From positions 1 through 36,901 of the forward strand of contig JAFYMP010000055.1 of the NCBI GenBank assembly GCA_017556585.1: 36,901 bases of DNA. Reading direction: 5' to 3'. The translations under genes and the position numbers were made by a program. Positions 8,486 through 15,690 of this stretch are shown in pieces. Under the pieces are notes generated by a model. That model ran no database searches. It was not told the origin of the DNA and was given only the letters and a program-made list of their open reading frames with translations. Position 1 is the first letter of the stretch. Each line of letters starts with the position of its first letter. The stretch comes from Bacteroidaceae bacterium (GTDB lineage Bacteria > Bacteroidota > Bacteroidia > Bacteroidales > Bacteroidaceae).

Positions 8486-9535
8486 TTATATCGTACCTGT
8501 TGCGTTGATTTTGGTTGTTAGCCAGTCAATCACTTTGGAGTGATTGGCTTCTACGTTGTGTGTGAGGCCGAAGTTAAACATTCGGTTTGCTCTGATGGGG
8601 TAGATTCTGGGGGTTACTGCGCTGTATGCATTATTTGCAAGATACATGTTGTTTGCGCATCTGGTAATAAGGCCGTTGTTGCGGATTATCACTTCCGACA
8701 TGTCTAATGCCGATGTATCTTCTTCGTAAGGGCAGTAGATGATACGTTGGGAATATGCTGCAACGTGTTCGCCTAAATAGTTCCACCACATTCTGTCGGT
8801 TGCGCCTAATGATACTCCAAACAGGATGACCATGTTAGCTCTATCTATTGCTTGCTTACACTCTTTGTCTGTACCGCTGACATATTCGCTGTTGATGTAT
8901 GGTTTTATCATCGTTGCTTTTATGTCGGGATGAAAGGACAGGCTTTTGTTTTGTATTTGGTTCTCATCGTTTACACCGAGTATTATGCCTAATTCATTAA
9001 GTTGTTGGTGTATGTGATAGATGTTTTCTACTACTATCTTATCGGCATATTCGGGATGTGCCTCCAACTGGTCGGCTATGTTTTCTATTGTATCGGTGTA
9101 ATTGAATGTGAGTATGTCTAATGTTATCTTTTTGTCTGATATGTTTTGTACAAAACTGTTGTATGTTGATTTGTACTTGGGATCAAGGTTTTTCTTGAAT
9201 CCTATTATGTCATCGGCAAATTGTGTGGAGATTTTGTCTATGTTTGGTATCTCTACACTGTTTACTGTCTTCAGATATGCTGTAAGGTGTTTTTTAAGGT
9301 CACGAAAGGCGGCTATGAAGTGGTTCGGTGATGTGAACTGTTCTGTTACTTCGCCCAGTTTTAGTTCTAAATCGGACCAGTTTTCTATATCGTCTTTTAT
9401 TATTGATTTTAGTTTGTTTACGTGTTCGTTTCTGCTTTCGGTATGCTCTAAATAGTATTTGTAGAAATGGCGGTACGATGTTGGTAAGCCCAGGTTCAGG
9501 TCAAATCCGTTTCCTACTATTAAGAGTATGCGCAT
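8486..9535 (-). CDS. AbiH-family abortive infection protein
   Basis: 349 residues. The N-terminus MRILLIVGNGFDLNLGLPTS followed by YRHFYKYYL is the diagnostic AbiH pattern (hxxGNGFDxxxGLPTxYxxF). Further on are the family-like pieces ILTFNYTDTIE, IYHIHQQLNE and VILFGVSLGATDRMWW. AbiH was first described in Lactococcus as a phage abortive-infection factor, and homologues occur widely in defence islands; the mechanism is not established. It is a likely cytoplasmic protein with no membrane segment. It lies directly upstream of rfbC on the same strand. Two perfect palindromes (9598-9612, 9626-9654) lie in front of its start. Composition is closer to the chromosome than to the AT-rich capsule cassette. 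Confidence 0.85.
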   Translation of the reverse strand: MRILLIVGNGFDLNLGLPTSYRHFYKYYLEHTESRNEHVNKLKSIIKDDIENWSDLELKLGEVTEQFTSPNHFIAAFRDLKKHLTAYLKTVNSVEIPNIDKISTQFADDIIGFKKNLDPKYKSTYNSFVQNISDKKITLDILTFNYTDTIENIADQLEAHPEYADKIVVENIYHIHQQLNELGIILGVNDENQIQNKSLSFHPDIKATMIKPYINSEYVSGTDKECKQAIDRANMVILFGVSLGATDRMWWNYLGEHVAAYSQRIIYCPYEEDTSALDMSEVIIRNNGLITRCANNMYLANNAYSAVTPRIYPIRANRMFNFGLTHNVEANHSKVIDWLTTKINATGTI

Positions 9536-9597
9536 GGTTGCTAGTTTATGGTGTTGAAACTATGCTACGTTCTGTTTGTGTGGGTTTTTATGGTTTG

Positions 9598-9612
9598 TTA
9601 GGAGTCTCCTAA
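9598..9612. repeat. Perfect 15-bp palindrome upstream of the AbiH gene
   Basis: The sequence ttaggagtctcctaa reads the same on both strands around a central t (7-bp arms). It lies about 63 bp before the AbiH start codon. It could be an operator or a small hairpin in the mRNA leader; no function is shown by the sequence alone. Confidence 0.55.
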
Positions 9613-9625
9613 TTGGTTCTTTGTT

Positions 9626-9654
9626 TTTTGCGGTCAAAATTTTTGACCGCAAAA
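9626..9654. repeat. Perfect 29-bp palindrome between AbiH and the small gene
   Basis: The arms ttttgcggtcaaaa (9626-9639) and ttttgaccgcaaaa (9641-9654) are exact reverse complements around one central base. The element lies after the stop of the 78-aa gene and before AbiH on the minus strand. It has no run of T after the stem in either direction, so it is not a standard terminator. A related core, ggtcaaa/tttgacc, recurs at 10103-10119 on the other side of the small gene. Confidence 0.6.
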
Positions 9655-9689
9655 TTGTCCTAAATCTTTATGAGTTTGTTGGCTCCATA

Positions 9690-9926
9690 CTATATTGTGG
9701 AGCCCCATTGTGCAAAGAATTGTTTGACTTCAGCAGGTGTGGCGTTACCGCTACGTTCTGAATGTTTTATTACTTTATCAAACTCTTCTTCGGTAAACAC
9801 GCAAGGTTGAGTATTCTTACGCGAAATTACATTACCGCACTGTATGTTTGGTAATGGTTCTGTGCTGTAAGCTATTGAAGTTTCTGCTACAGCTTTCTGT
9901 TTTGTGTTTAGATTGTATTTTTCCAT
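9690..9926 (-). CDS. Small protein of unknown function (78 aa)
   Basis: I do not recognise this gene. It starts MEKYNLNTKQKAVAETSIAY and ends in a helical, charged stretch (FTEEEFDKVIKHSERSGNAT followed by PAEVKQFFAQWG). The C-terminal pattern EFDxxIxxSExSG....PAEVKxFF vaguely recalls short accessory or antitoxin-like proteins in Bacteroidetes, but that is only an impression. There are two cysteines, no signal peptide and no membrane segment. The gene stands alone on the minus strand, bracketed by two related palindromes (9626-9654 and 10103-10119). Coding is supported by plausible amino-acid usage; an overlapping 68-aa frame on the same strand reads like noise. Confidence 0.6.
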   Translation of the reverse strand: MEKYNLNTKQKAVAETSIAYSTEPLPNIQCGNVISRKNTQPCVFTEEEFDKVIKHSERSGNATPAEVKQFFAQWGSTI

Positions 9927-10102
9927 TGTGGTGTTGATTGTAATTTTTCTTCTTGCAAAGAAACTGTTTTCCCTGTGTATTTCCTAATCTTTTCTGCTTT
10001 TTAAGGTTAAAAATATAATGTTTATATGGGTTTATCACCTTAAATTGTGGCGGTTAAGGAATCCTTGACTACCACTTGTTGTAGCACTTCTTTGTGTTCT
10101 AT

Positions 10103-10119
10103 GGTCAAAAAATTTGACC
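10103..10119. repeat. Palindrome ggtcaaa-aaa-tttgacc
   Basis: A perfect 7-bp inverted repeat with a 3-base centre. The same arm sequence forms the core of the longer palindrome at 9626-9654. The two sites flank the 78-aa gene and could be a pair of binding sites for one regulator; this is inference. Confidence 0.45.
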
Positions 10120-10195
10120 TTAGAATTTGGTAATTGATTTTTACACGAAATTTCCTTAATGGGTCAGATTAAGGATTATTGGTGAATGAATGTAT

Positions 10196-10238
10196 TGCTA
10201 TGGCGGTTTTGCAGAATGGAGTAGGGTTAAGGGTGTTT
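10196..10238. repeat. Left copy of a 43-bp imperfect direct repeat flanking the TA pair
   Basis: It starts tgctatggcggttttgcaga and matches 11076-11118 at 38 of 43 positions by eye. The two copies lie 880 bp apart and enclose the antitoxin and toxin genes. Confidence 0.65.
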
Positions 10239-10272
10239 TTTTTAGGGATTTTGGAAAAAATAAGGCTCTTAA

Positions 10273-10304
10273 TTTGTTGTAGTCTTGAATTTTAGGTAAT
10301 TTCG
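10273..10304 (+). promoter_or_regulatory. Bacteroidetes-type promoter of the toxin-antitoxin operon
   Basis: TTTG at 10273-10276, a 20-bp spacer, and TAATTTCG at 10297-10304, which matches the -7 consensus TAnnTTTG except for one base. It is 26 bp upstream of the antitoxin ATG. Confidence 0.55.
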
Positions 10305-10330
10305 CAAGTGGAAATTTAATATATGTGGTT

Positions 10331-10552
10331 ATGGAAGCAACAGTTTTGAATCCTACTCAATTGCATTTGCTGAAGATGTTCTCTTTTGCGAAGACTGAGG
10401 AGGACTTGATGGAGATGAAGAAAGCGTTGAGTGTTTATTTTGCTAAGAGAGTAGAAGATGAGATGGACGCCTTGTGGGAACAGGGGGTGTGGAATGACGA
10501 GAAGAATGAGGCTGTATTGAAGGAACATCTGAGAACACCTTATGAAGAGTGA
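10331..10552 (+). CDS. Antitoxin component of a PIN-type toxin-antitoxin pair (73 aa)
   Basis: A small acidic protein starting MEATVLNPTQLHLLKMFSFA, with a conserved-looking KTEEDLMEMKKALSVYFAKR segment and the end MDALWEQGVWNDEK. This form (LNPTQ.hLL.MF......EL..LK..L.....K...EM...W..G) is common in Bacteroidetes directly before COG1569 PIN toxins, where it acts as the antitoxin. I chose the ATG at 10331 over a GTG two codons earlier. The stop overlaps the toxin start by 11 bp, so translation is coupled. It probably autoregulates with the toxin, as is usual for type II systems. No separate DNA-binding domain is recognisable at this length. Confidence 0.75.
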   Translation: MEATVLNPTQLHLLKMFSFAKTEEDLMEMKKALSVYFAKRVEDEMDALWEQGVWNDEKNEAVLKEHLRTPYEE

Positions 10553-11021
10553 TAAAATTGTTTTGGATACGAATTGCTTGATTGCTATCTTGTCGAGAAA
10601 GGGACGGTATTTTTCTGTGTGGCAGGGGTTGCATGAGGGGAAGTTTATATTGTGTGTATCAAATGAGATCCTTCATGAGTATGAGGAGATTTTGTCTGCT
10701 AAGACAAATGCTGTGATTGCGTCGAATGTTGTTCAGGTGATGCTAAACTCTCCTTTTGTTGAGTTCGTGGATACTTATTTTCATTTTCATCTGAGAGAGC
10801 AGGATAAGGATGATAATAAGTTTGTAGATTGTGCAATTGCAGCTAATGCTCAATACATTGTTTCTGAGGATTCGCATTTCAAAGTCTTGGAACTAATTCC
10901 ATTTCCAAAGGTGAACGTGCTGCGTTTAGCTTCTTTTGCTCGTATGTTGATGGGATGTAATTGGACTGATAATGCCAATCTGCTGAATGAGCCACTAGCG
11001 GAGTATAATACTGGAAAGTGA
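10542..11021 (+). CDS. PIN-domain ribonuclease toxin (COG1569 family)
   Basis: 159 residues. The PIN-fold acidic residues are visible: D9 in IVLDTN, E46 in NEILHEYEEIL, D97 in DDNKFVDCAI and D110 in IVSEDSHF. The spacing and phrases (VLDTNCLI, KFVDCAIAANAQYIVSED) match the putative type II toxin family COG1569, which is thought to cleave RNA with Mg2+. It is cytoplasmic and is held inactive by the upstream antitoxin, whose gene overlaps by 11 bp. A strong hairpin (11034-11070) follows the stop. The pair lies between two 43-bp direct repeats, suggesting that it arrived or duplicated as a unit. Confidence 0.85.
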   Translation: MKSDKIVLDTNCLIAILSRKGRYFSVWQGLHEGKFILCVSNEILHEYEEILSAKTNAVIASNVVQVMLNSPFVEFVDTYFHFHLREQDKDDNKFVDCAIAANAQYIVSEDSHFKVLELIPFPKVNVLRLASFARMLMGCNWTDNANLLNEPLAEYNTGK

Positions 11022-11033
11022 TAAATATAGAAA

Positions 11034-11070
11034 AACAAGCGTCAGGTAGGGGACCTACTTGGCGCTTGTT
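11034..11070 (+). terminator. Strong hairpin after the PIN toxin gene
   Basis: Arms aacaagcg (11034-11041) and cgcttgtt (11063-11070) enclose aggtagg/cctactt. The whole forms a stem of about 17 bp, with two G-T pairs and a gga loop. It starts 13 bp after the toxin stop. The T run is weak on the plus strand and better on the minus strand. Confidence 0.65.
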
Positions 11071-11075
11071 CTGTT

Positions 11076-11118
11076 TGCTATGGTAGTTTTGCAGAATGGA
11101 GTGGGGTAGAGGGTGTTT
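11076..11118. repeat. Right copy of the 43-bp direct repeat flanking the TA pair
   Basis: It starts tgctatggtagttttgcaga and pairs with 10196-10238 (five mismatches by eye). It lies directly after the terminator hairpin of the toxin-antitoxin operon. Confidence 0.65.
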
Positions 11119-11145
11119 GAAGTGATGTAACTGTAATTTTTGGCA

Positions 11146-11198
11146 AAAAACAATATTGGAATATGGAAATTTTGAGTAAAAACAATATTGGAATATGG
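11146..11198. repeat. Two direct copies of a 21-bp motif
   Basis: The motif, five a followed by caatattggaatatgg, occurs at 11146-11166 and again at 11178-11198, a 32-bp period (about three helix turns). Each copy also holds the near-palindrome caatattg. The rest of 11119-11366 is AT-rich non-coding DNA leading to the epimerase promoter. The helical phasing would suit two protein sites on one DNA face. Confidence 0.6.
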
Positions 11199-11299
11199 TT
11201 TTGTTGTTTGATAATAGTTTTGTTTGACCTTCCCTGATTTTGAGCTTTTTGTAATTTGTGGGGTGGTGGATGAACTTACAATAAAGAAAAATGAAGTTT

Positions 11300-11334
11300 T
11301 TTGGTGGTTATGTGGTAGAAAATAGTTAGTTTTG
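11300..11334 (+). promoter_or_regulatory. Promoter of the epimerase-ugd-cstA operon
   Basis: A perfect -7 box TAGTTTTG lies at 11327-11334, with TTTG at 11300-11303 and a 23-bp spacer that is slightly long. The box is 32 bp before the epimerase ATG. Confidence 0.5.
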
Positions 11335-11366
11335 CATAAATTTGGTTTTATATATAAATAAGGTAT

Positions 11367-12407
11367 ATGAGAATATTGATTACAGGTGCAGCTGGCTTTA
11401 TAGGAAGTAATTTGGTTAAGGCTGTTTACAAGAGATATGATAATCCGGAAGTGGTGGGCATAGATAATATGAACGATTATTATGATGTTCGCCTGAAAGA
11501 GGAGCGACTGAAAGAGCTGGAACAGTATCCAAATTTTAATCTTGTTCGTGGTAATATAGCCGATAAGGCGCTGATTGATAAGATTTTTGCCGATTTCAAA
11601 CCTCAGGTGGTAGTGAACCTGGCTGCTCAGGCAGGTGTTCGTTACAGTATTACCAATCCGGGTGCATATATAGAGGCCAATCTGATAGGTTTCTACAATA
11701 TCTTAGAGGCTTGCCGTCATTCATATTCTCAGTACGATGGTGGCGTAGAGCATCTGGTTTATGCATCGTCTTCATCGGTTTACGGTTCAAACAAGAAGAT
11801 TCCTTATAGTACAGACGATAAGGTGGATAATCCTGTTTCACTGTATGCTGCTACGAAAAAGAGCAACGAACTGATGGCTCATGCATATAGCAAGCTCTAC
11901 AATATTCCATCTACCGGACTCCGTTTCTTTACTGTTTATGGTCCTGCCGGTCGTCCTGATATGGCCTATTTTGGCTTTACCAACAAACTGGTAAAGGGTG
12001 AAAAGATTCAGATTTTCAATTTTGGTAACTGTAAGCGCGATTTTACTTACGTGGACGATATAGTGGAGGGTGTGATTCGTGTTATGCAGAAGGCTCCAGC
12101 CAAACAGGTGGGTGAAGATGGTCTGCCAGTTCCTCCGTATGCAGTATATAATATAGGTAATAATCAGCCTGAGAATCTGCTTGATTTTGTAACTATACTG
12201 CAAGAGGAGTTGCTCCGTGCCGGTGTTCTTCCGCAAGATTACGATTTTGAAGCGCACAAGGAACTGGTTCCTATGCAACCGGGCGATGTTCCTGTAACAT
12301 ACGCTGATACAACTGCTTTGGAGCGCGATTTCGGTTTCAAACCAAGTACATCGTTACGGCAGGGTTTGCGTGCTTTTGCAGAATGGTATAAAGAGTATTA
12401 TAAATAA
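11367..12407 (+). CDS. NAD-dependent UDP-glucuronate 4-epimerase-like protein
   Basis: 346 residues, an extended SDR. The Rossmann motif TGAAGFIGSNL is at residues 6-16, the Ser cluster ASSSSVYG at 133-140, and the catalytic YAATKK has Y160/K164. The phrases IDNMNDYYDVRLKEERL and QAGVRYSITNPGAYIEANL are typical of UDP-glucuronate 4-epimerases (CapI/GAE-type). The predicted reaction is UDP-GlcA to UDP-GalA, in the cytoplasm. The next gene, 14 bp downstream, is UDP-glucose dehydrogenase, which makes UDP-GlcA, so substrate supply and use are encoded together. UDP-GlcNAc or UDP-glucose 4-epimerase is the less likely alternative. Confidence 0.88.
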   Translation: MRILITGAAGFIGSNLVKAVYKRYDNPEVVGIDNMNDYYDVRLKEERLKELEQYPNFNLVRGNIADKALIDKIFADFKPQVVVNLAAQAGVRYSITNPGAYIEANLIGFYNILEACRHSYSQYDGGVEHLVYASSSSVYGSNKKIPYSTDDKVDNPVSLYAATKKSNELMAHAYSKLYNIPSTGLRFFTVYGPAGRPDMAYFGFTNKLVKGEKIQIFNFGNCKRDFTYVDDIVEGVIRVMQKAPAKQVGEDGLPVPPYAVYNIGNNQPENLLDFVTILQEELLRAGVLPQDYDFEAHKELVPMQPGDVPVTYADTTALERDFGFKPSTSLRQGLRAFAEWYKEYYK

Positions 12408-12421
12408 TTTGTTTGTAAGAT

Positions 12422-13741
12422 ATGAAGATTGCAGTAGCAGGAACAGGATATGTAGGTCTTTCAATGGCTACATTGCTGGCACAGCACAATAGTGTGGTGG
12501 CTGTGGATGTTATTCCTGAAAAGGTAGAGAAGATAAATAACCGTATCAGTCCTATTCAGGATGATTATATAGAGAAGTATTTTGCAGAAAAAGAGCTTGA
12601 TTTGGTAGCTACGCTTGATGGTGCATCGGCTTACCGTGATGCCGATTTTGTGATTATAGCAGCTCCCACCAACTACGATCCTCAGAAGAACTTCTTTGAT
12701 ACCCATCATATAGAGGATGTGATAGATTTGGTTCTCTCTGTTAATCCTGATGCTGTGATGGTGATAAAGAGTACCATTCCTGTGGGCTATACCCGCAGTC
12801 TATATGTGAAATATGCTTTGCAGTTCCTTTATAAGCCTGAACTGAAGGGAAAGAAGTTCAATCTGCTTTTCTCGCCTGAATTCCTGCGCGAAAGCAAGGC
12901 TCTTTACGATAATCTTTACCCCAGCCGTATTATAGTGGGTTATCCAAAGATAATAGACAGTGCAGAGTTTTCAGAAGAGAATGCTGCCATTCAGGCTATA
13001 GGTAATCCAAATGCAGTGAAATATGCTAAAACTTTTGCCGCTCTGTTACAGCAGGGTGCATTGAAAGAGGATATAGACACTCTGTTCATGGGAATGAAAG
13101 AGGCCGAAGCAGTTAAACTGTTTGCAAATACCTATCTGGCACTACGTGTCAGTTACTTTAATGAACTGGATACCTACGCTGAAATAAAAGGTCTTGATAC
13201 TCAGGCAATAATAAACGGTGTTGGTCTGGATCCGCGTATTGGTACACACTACAATAATCCATCTTTTGGTTATGGTGGTTATTGTCTTCCAAAAGATACC
13301 AAGCAGCTGCTTGCCAACTACACCAACGTGCCTCAGAATATGATGACCGCCATAGTGGAGAGTAACCGTACCCGTAAGGATTACATTGCCGACCGTGTAC
13401 TGCGTATGGCAGGTTACTACCGCGAGAATGCTCAGTGGGATGCATCGAAAGAGAGTGAATGTGTTATAGGCATCTTCCGTCTGACAATGAAGGCCAACAG
13501 TGACAACTTCCGCCAGAGTTCCATTCAGGGTGTTATGAAGCGTATTAAGGCTAAAGGTGCCACCATTATTATATATGAACCTACACTGGAAGAGGGTACT
13601 ACATTCTTTGGCAGTAAGGTAGTGAATAATCTGGATGAATTCAAGAAGAGCTGTAAGGCTATTATTGCCAACCGTTACGATAAGGTTTTGGACGATGTGA
13701 AGGAGAGGGTTTATACCCGCGATCTTTTTGGAACTGATTGA
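12422..13741 (+). CDS. ugd: UDP-glucose 6-dehydrogenase
   Basis: 439 residues, the family's usual length. The NAD-binding [10 protein letters not shown] is at residues 7-16, SPEFLRES at 151-158, the active-site lysine region [20 protein letters not shown] near K232, and the catalytic cysteine in [12 protein letters not shown] is C288. It oxidises UDP-glucose to UDP-glucuronate in two NAD+-dependent steps. It is 14 bp after the epimerase gene and 24 bp before cstA. UDP-GlcA and UDP-GalA would feed uronic acids into the surface polysaccharide, or into other glycans elsewhere on the chromosome. Confidence 0.95.
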   Translation: MKIAVAGTGYVGLSMATLLAQHNSVVAVDVIPEKVEKINNRISPIQDDYIEKYFAEKELDLVATLDGASAYRDADFVIIAAPTNYDPQKNFFDTHHIEDVIDLVLSVNPDAVMVIKSTIPVGYTRSLYVKYALQFLYKPELKGKKFNLLFSPEFLRESKALYDNLYPSRIIVGYPKIIDSAEFSEENAAIQAIGNPNAVKYAKTFAALLQQGALKEDIDTLFMGMKEAEAVKLFANTYLALRVSYFNELDTYAEIKGLDTQAIINGVGLDPRIGTHYNNPSFGYGGYCLPKDTKQLLANYTNVPQNMMTAIVESNRTRKDYIADRVLRMAGYYRENAQWDASKESECVIGIFRLTMKANSDNFRQSSIQGVMKRIKAKGATIIIYEPTLEEGTTFFGSKVVNNLDEFKKSCKAIIANRYDKVLDDVKERVYTRDLFGTD

Positions 13742-13765
13742 TTATTGTTGTAATAGATTTGTGTT

Positions 13766-15205
13766 ATGATTACTTTTCTTATTGCATTGGCTTTACTGAT
13801 ATGCGGTTATATGATTTATGGCCGTATAGTGAACAATGTTTTTGGGCCCGATAACAGGGAGACGCCTGCTATATCTAAAGAGGATGGCGTAGATTATATT
13901 GTTATGCCGTCATGGAAGGTATTTATGATTCAGTTTCTGAATATAGCCGGATTAGGTCCTATATTCGGTGCTATTATGGGTGCTCAGTTTGGTACTGCCA
14001 GTTTTCTGTGGATTGTTTTCGGTACTATTTTTGCAGGTGCTGTGCACGATTTCTTTGCCGGTACTATCTCTATACGCAATGGTGGTGAGAGTCTTACACA
14101 GACTATTCGCAGGTATTTGGGCAGTAAGGTTAATTGGGTGATGATTTTCCTTACCGTACTGCTTATGTTGCTGGTGACTGCTGTCTTTACATCGGGTCCG
14201 GCAGAGATTATCGCCTCACTTACACCGGACTGGATGAATGCCTATTTCTGGATGATAGTGATTTTTGCTTATTACATTCTGGCCACACTTCTGCCTATAG
14301 ATAAGATTATTGGTAAGATATATCCTCTATTTGCTTTTGCCTTGATATTTATGGCTATCGGCATTATGATTACTCTGTTTGTGAAATGGCCCGATATGCC
14401 TGAGATTTGGGAGAGCATGGGTGTAAAATACGATAAGAGTCCTATCTTCCCAATGATGTTTGTATCTATAGCTTGTGGTGCTATCAGCGGTTTCCATGCA
14501 ACACAGTCGCCTTTGATGGCAAGATGTATGAAGAGTGAACATCTGTGTCGTCCTATTTTCTATGGCGCTATGGTTACAGAGGGTATTGTGGCGCTTGTTT
14601 GGGCTGCTGCTGCAACAGTGTTCTTTAGTGAGAATGGTATTATAGATGCTGTGTCCGGTAAACCATTTACTGGTGCTATGGTGGCTACACGTCTGTCTAA
14701 GGAGTGGTTAGGCCCTATAGGTGGTGTGCTTGCTATTCTTGGTATTGTGGCTGCTCCTATATCGACCGGCGATACTGCTCTGCGTTCATGCCGTCTGATT
14801 ATAGCGGATCTGCTTAAGATAGAACAGAAGAATGTTTCCAAACGTCTGTTGATTACGGTTCCTATTGCTCTCTGTTCTATGGGTTTCCTTATTTTCAGTC
14901 TCTCTAATGCCGATGGTTTTAAGATTATATGGCGATATTTTGCATGGACTAACCAGACTCTTTCTGTGTTTACGCTGTGGGCTATTACTGTGTTCTTAGC
15001 ACGTGAACGTAAGGGTATGGCTTACCTGATTTCTCTTATTCCTGCTATGTTTATGACTGCGGTAAGTGTGTCTTACATAGTGGTGGCTCCTGAAGGGTTG
15101 CATCTGGTTAATGCCAATCCTTATTTGGTTGGTGGCGGTGCTGCCCTGATACTTTTTTCAATTTTTGTCTATTCGCAGATTAAATACAACTCCAAACGTA
15201 AATAG
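13766..15205 (+). CDS. cstA: Carbon starvation protein A family transporter (short form)
   Basis: 479 residues with many hydrophobic helices. Conserved CstA phrases are visible: FLNIAGLGPIFGAIMGAQFG near 56-75, FAGAVHDFFAGTISIRNGGE near 90-109, and ISGFHATQSPLMARCM near 241. CstA-family proteins import peptides or pyruvate in enteric bacteria; the Bacteroidetes short form lacks much of the C-terminal region of the E. coli protein (about 700 aa). The substrate here is unknown. It sits in the cytoplasmic membrane. It is separated by 24 bp from ugd and shares its strand, so it may be the last gene of that operon; a clear terminator follows at 15226-15267. Confidence 0.9.
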   Translation: MITFLIALALLICGYMIYGRIVNNVFGPDNRETPAISKEDGVDYIVMPSWKVFMIQFLNIAGLGPIFGAIMGAQFGTASFLWIVFGTIFAGAVHDFFAGTISIRNGGESLTQTIRRYLGSKVNWVMIFLTVLLMLLVTAVFTSGPAEIIASLTPDWMNAYFWMIVIFAYYILATLLPIDKIIGKIYPLFAFALIFMAIGIMITLFVKWPDMPEIWESMGVKYDKSPIFPMMFVSIACGAISGFHATQSPLMARCMKSEHLCRPIFYGAMVTEGIVALVWAAAATVFFSENGIIDAVSGKPFTGAMVATRLSKEWLGPIGGVLAILGIVAAPISTGDTALRSCRLIIADLLKIEQKNVSKRLLITVPIALCSMGFLIFSLSNADGFKIIWRYFAWTNQTLSVFTLWAITVFLARERKGMAYLISLIPAMFMTAVSVSYIVVAPEGLHLVNANPYLVGGGAALILFSIFVYSQIKYNSKRK

Positions 15206-15225
15206 TTCTGCCGTTTTTTTGCATT

Positions 15226-15267
15226 AAGGGCTTGCAATACTTTACATTGCAGGCCTTTATTTTTTTA
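15226..15267 (+). terminator. Rho-independent terminator after cstA
   Basis: A 13-bp stem, aagggcttgcaat (15226-15238) with attgcaggccttt (15246-15258) including two G-T pairs, has a 7-nt loop and is followed by a T run to 15267. Confidence 0.85.
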
Positions 15268-15275
15268 TTGCAGTT

Positions 15276-15415
15276 GTTGTAATAGGGTGCTATTTGTTTC
15301 GGTTCCGCCAAAACAAGTTTTGGCTTCTTCCCGTCTCATCGCCTCTACAGAGGCTCTTCGCCACCCGCTCACGAGCCGCGGGCGGCCACGCCTCACAAAT
15401 ACACCCTATTACAAC
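15276..15415. repeat. Inverted-repeat-bounded multi-hairpin element
   Basis: The outer arms gttgtaatagggtgctattt (from 15276) and acaaatacaccctattacaa (from 15395) are reverse complements apart from one inserted base. Inside are three short perfect hairpins in a row: gccaaaac-aa-gttttggc (15307-15324), gcctct-ac-agaggc (15341-15354) and a composite cccgctc/gagc..gcggg hairpin (15364-15382). The interior is GC-rich against AT-rich flanks. No ORF is present. Confidence 0.65.
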
Positions 15416-15590
15416 CAGTTTAAAAAACATATATGGTTAATAGAGTAGTAATAGGGTAAGTTTGCTGGTCCCTCCCATTTACAAAGCCATGGGTGGCTAT
15501 GCCATTCAAAGTAACCTAATAGTACTTGTAGAAAATAAGTGTAATAGGGCAGTGTTTTTGTTTCGGTTAATGGAGTGATAATATGATTTT
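15416..15590. other. Non-coding spacer with further taataggg motifs and a hairpin
   Basis: No gene is seen. The motif taataggg recurs (near 15449 and 15542) along with tttgtttcggtt (near 15556), which is also found near 15293 in the left element. A small hairpin agcca-tggg-tggct is at 15485-15498. It looks like debris or spacer between two hairpin elements. Confidence 0.45.
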
Positions 15591-15690
15591 CAATAGTTTG
15601 CAAAAGAAAACTTGGCCGCCCGTGGCCTATGAACGGGGGGGACCGACGCCGAAGGCGTTGGGGGGACTTGGTTTTCGTTGTAAACTATTG
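15591..15690. repeat. Second inverted-repeat-bounded hairpin element
   Basis: The outer arms are caatagtttgcaaaagaaaa (from 15591) and gttttcgttgtaaactattg (15671-15690), reverse complements with few mismatches. The inside is GC-rich and includes ggcc-gcccgt-ggcc (15614-15627) and acgcc-gaa-ggcgt (15646-15658), plus G-runs. The second hairpin has a C-GAA-G loop. From 15691 to 15902 I see only AT-rich leader DNA with a tcctattac motif at 15699-15707. Confidence 0.65.

Larger units (their letters stand above)
9927..10272. other. Non-coding stretch upstream of the toxin-antitoxin pair
   Basis: No gene is seen here. The stretch holds a palindrome ggtcaaa-aaa-tttgacc (10103-10119), an 8-bp inverted repeat tccttaat/attaagga (10153-10160 and 10168-10175), and the left copy of the 43-bp direct repeat (10196-10238). 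Confidence 0.55.

Noticed and set aside
9626-9654. 29-bp palindrome as a standard terminator
   Set aside because: Neither strand shows a T run following a GC-rich stem; the arms themselves end in A/T runs.
9832-10038. 68-aa frame overlapping the 78-aa gene on the same strand
   Set aside because: It is rich in Lys/Asn/His with no motif and is largely non-coding upstream DNA; the 78-aa frame looks more protein-like.
11838-12278. 146-aa minus-strand frame inside the epimerase gene
   Set aside because: It is antisense to a well-conserved enzyme and has no recognisable family features.
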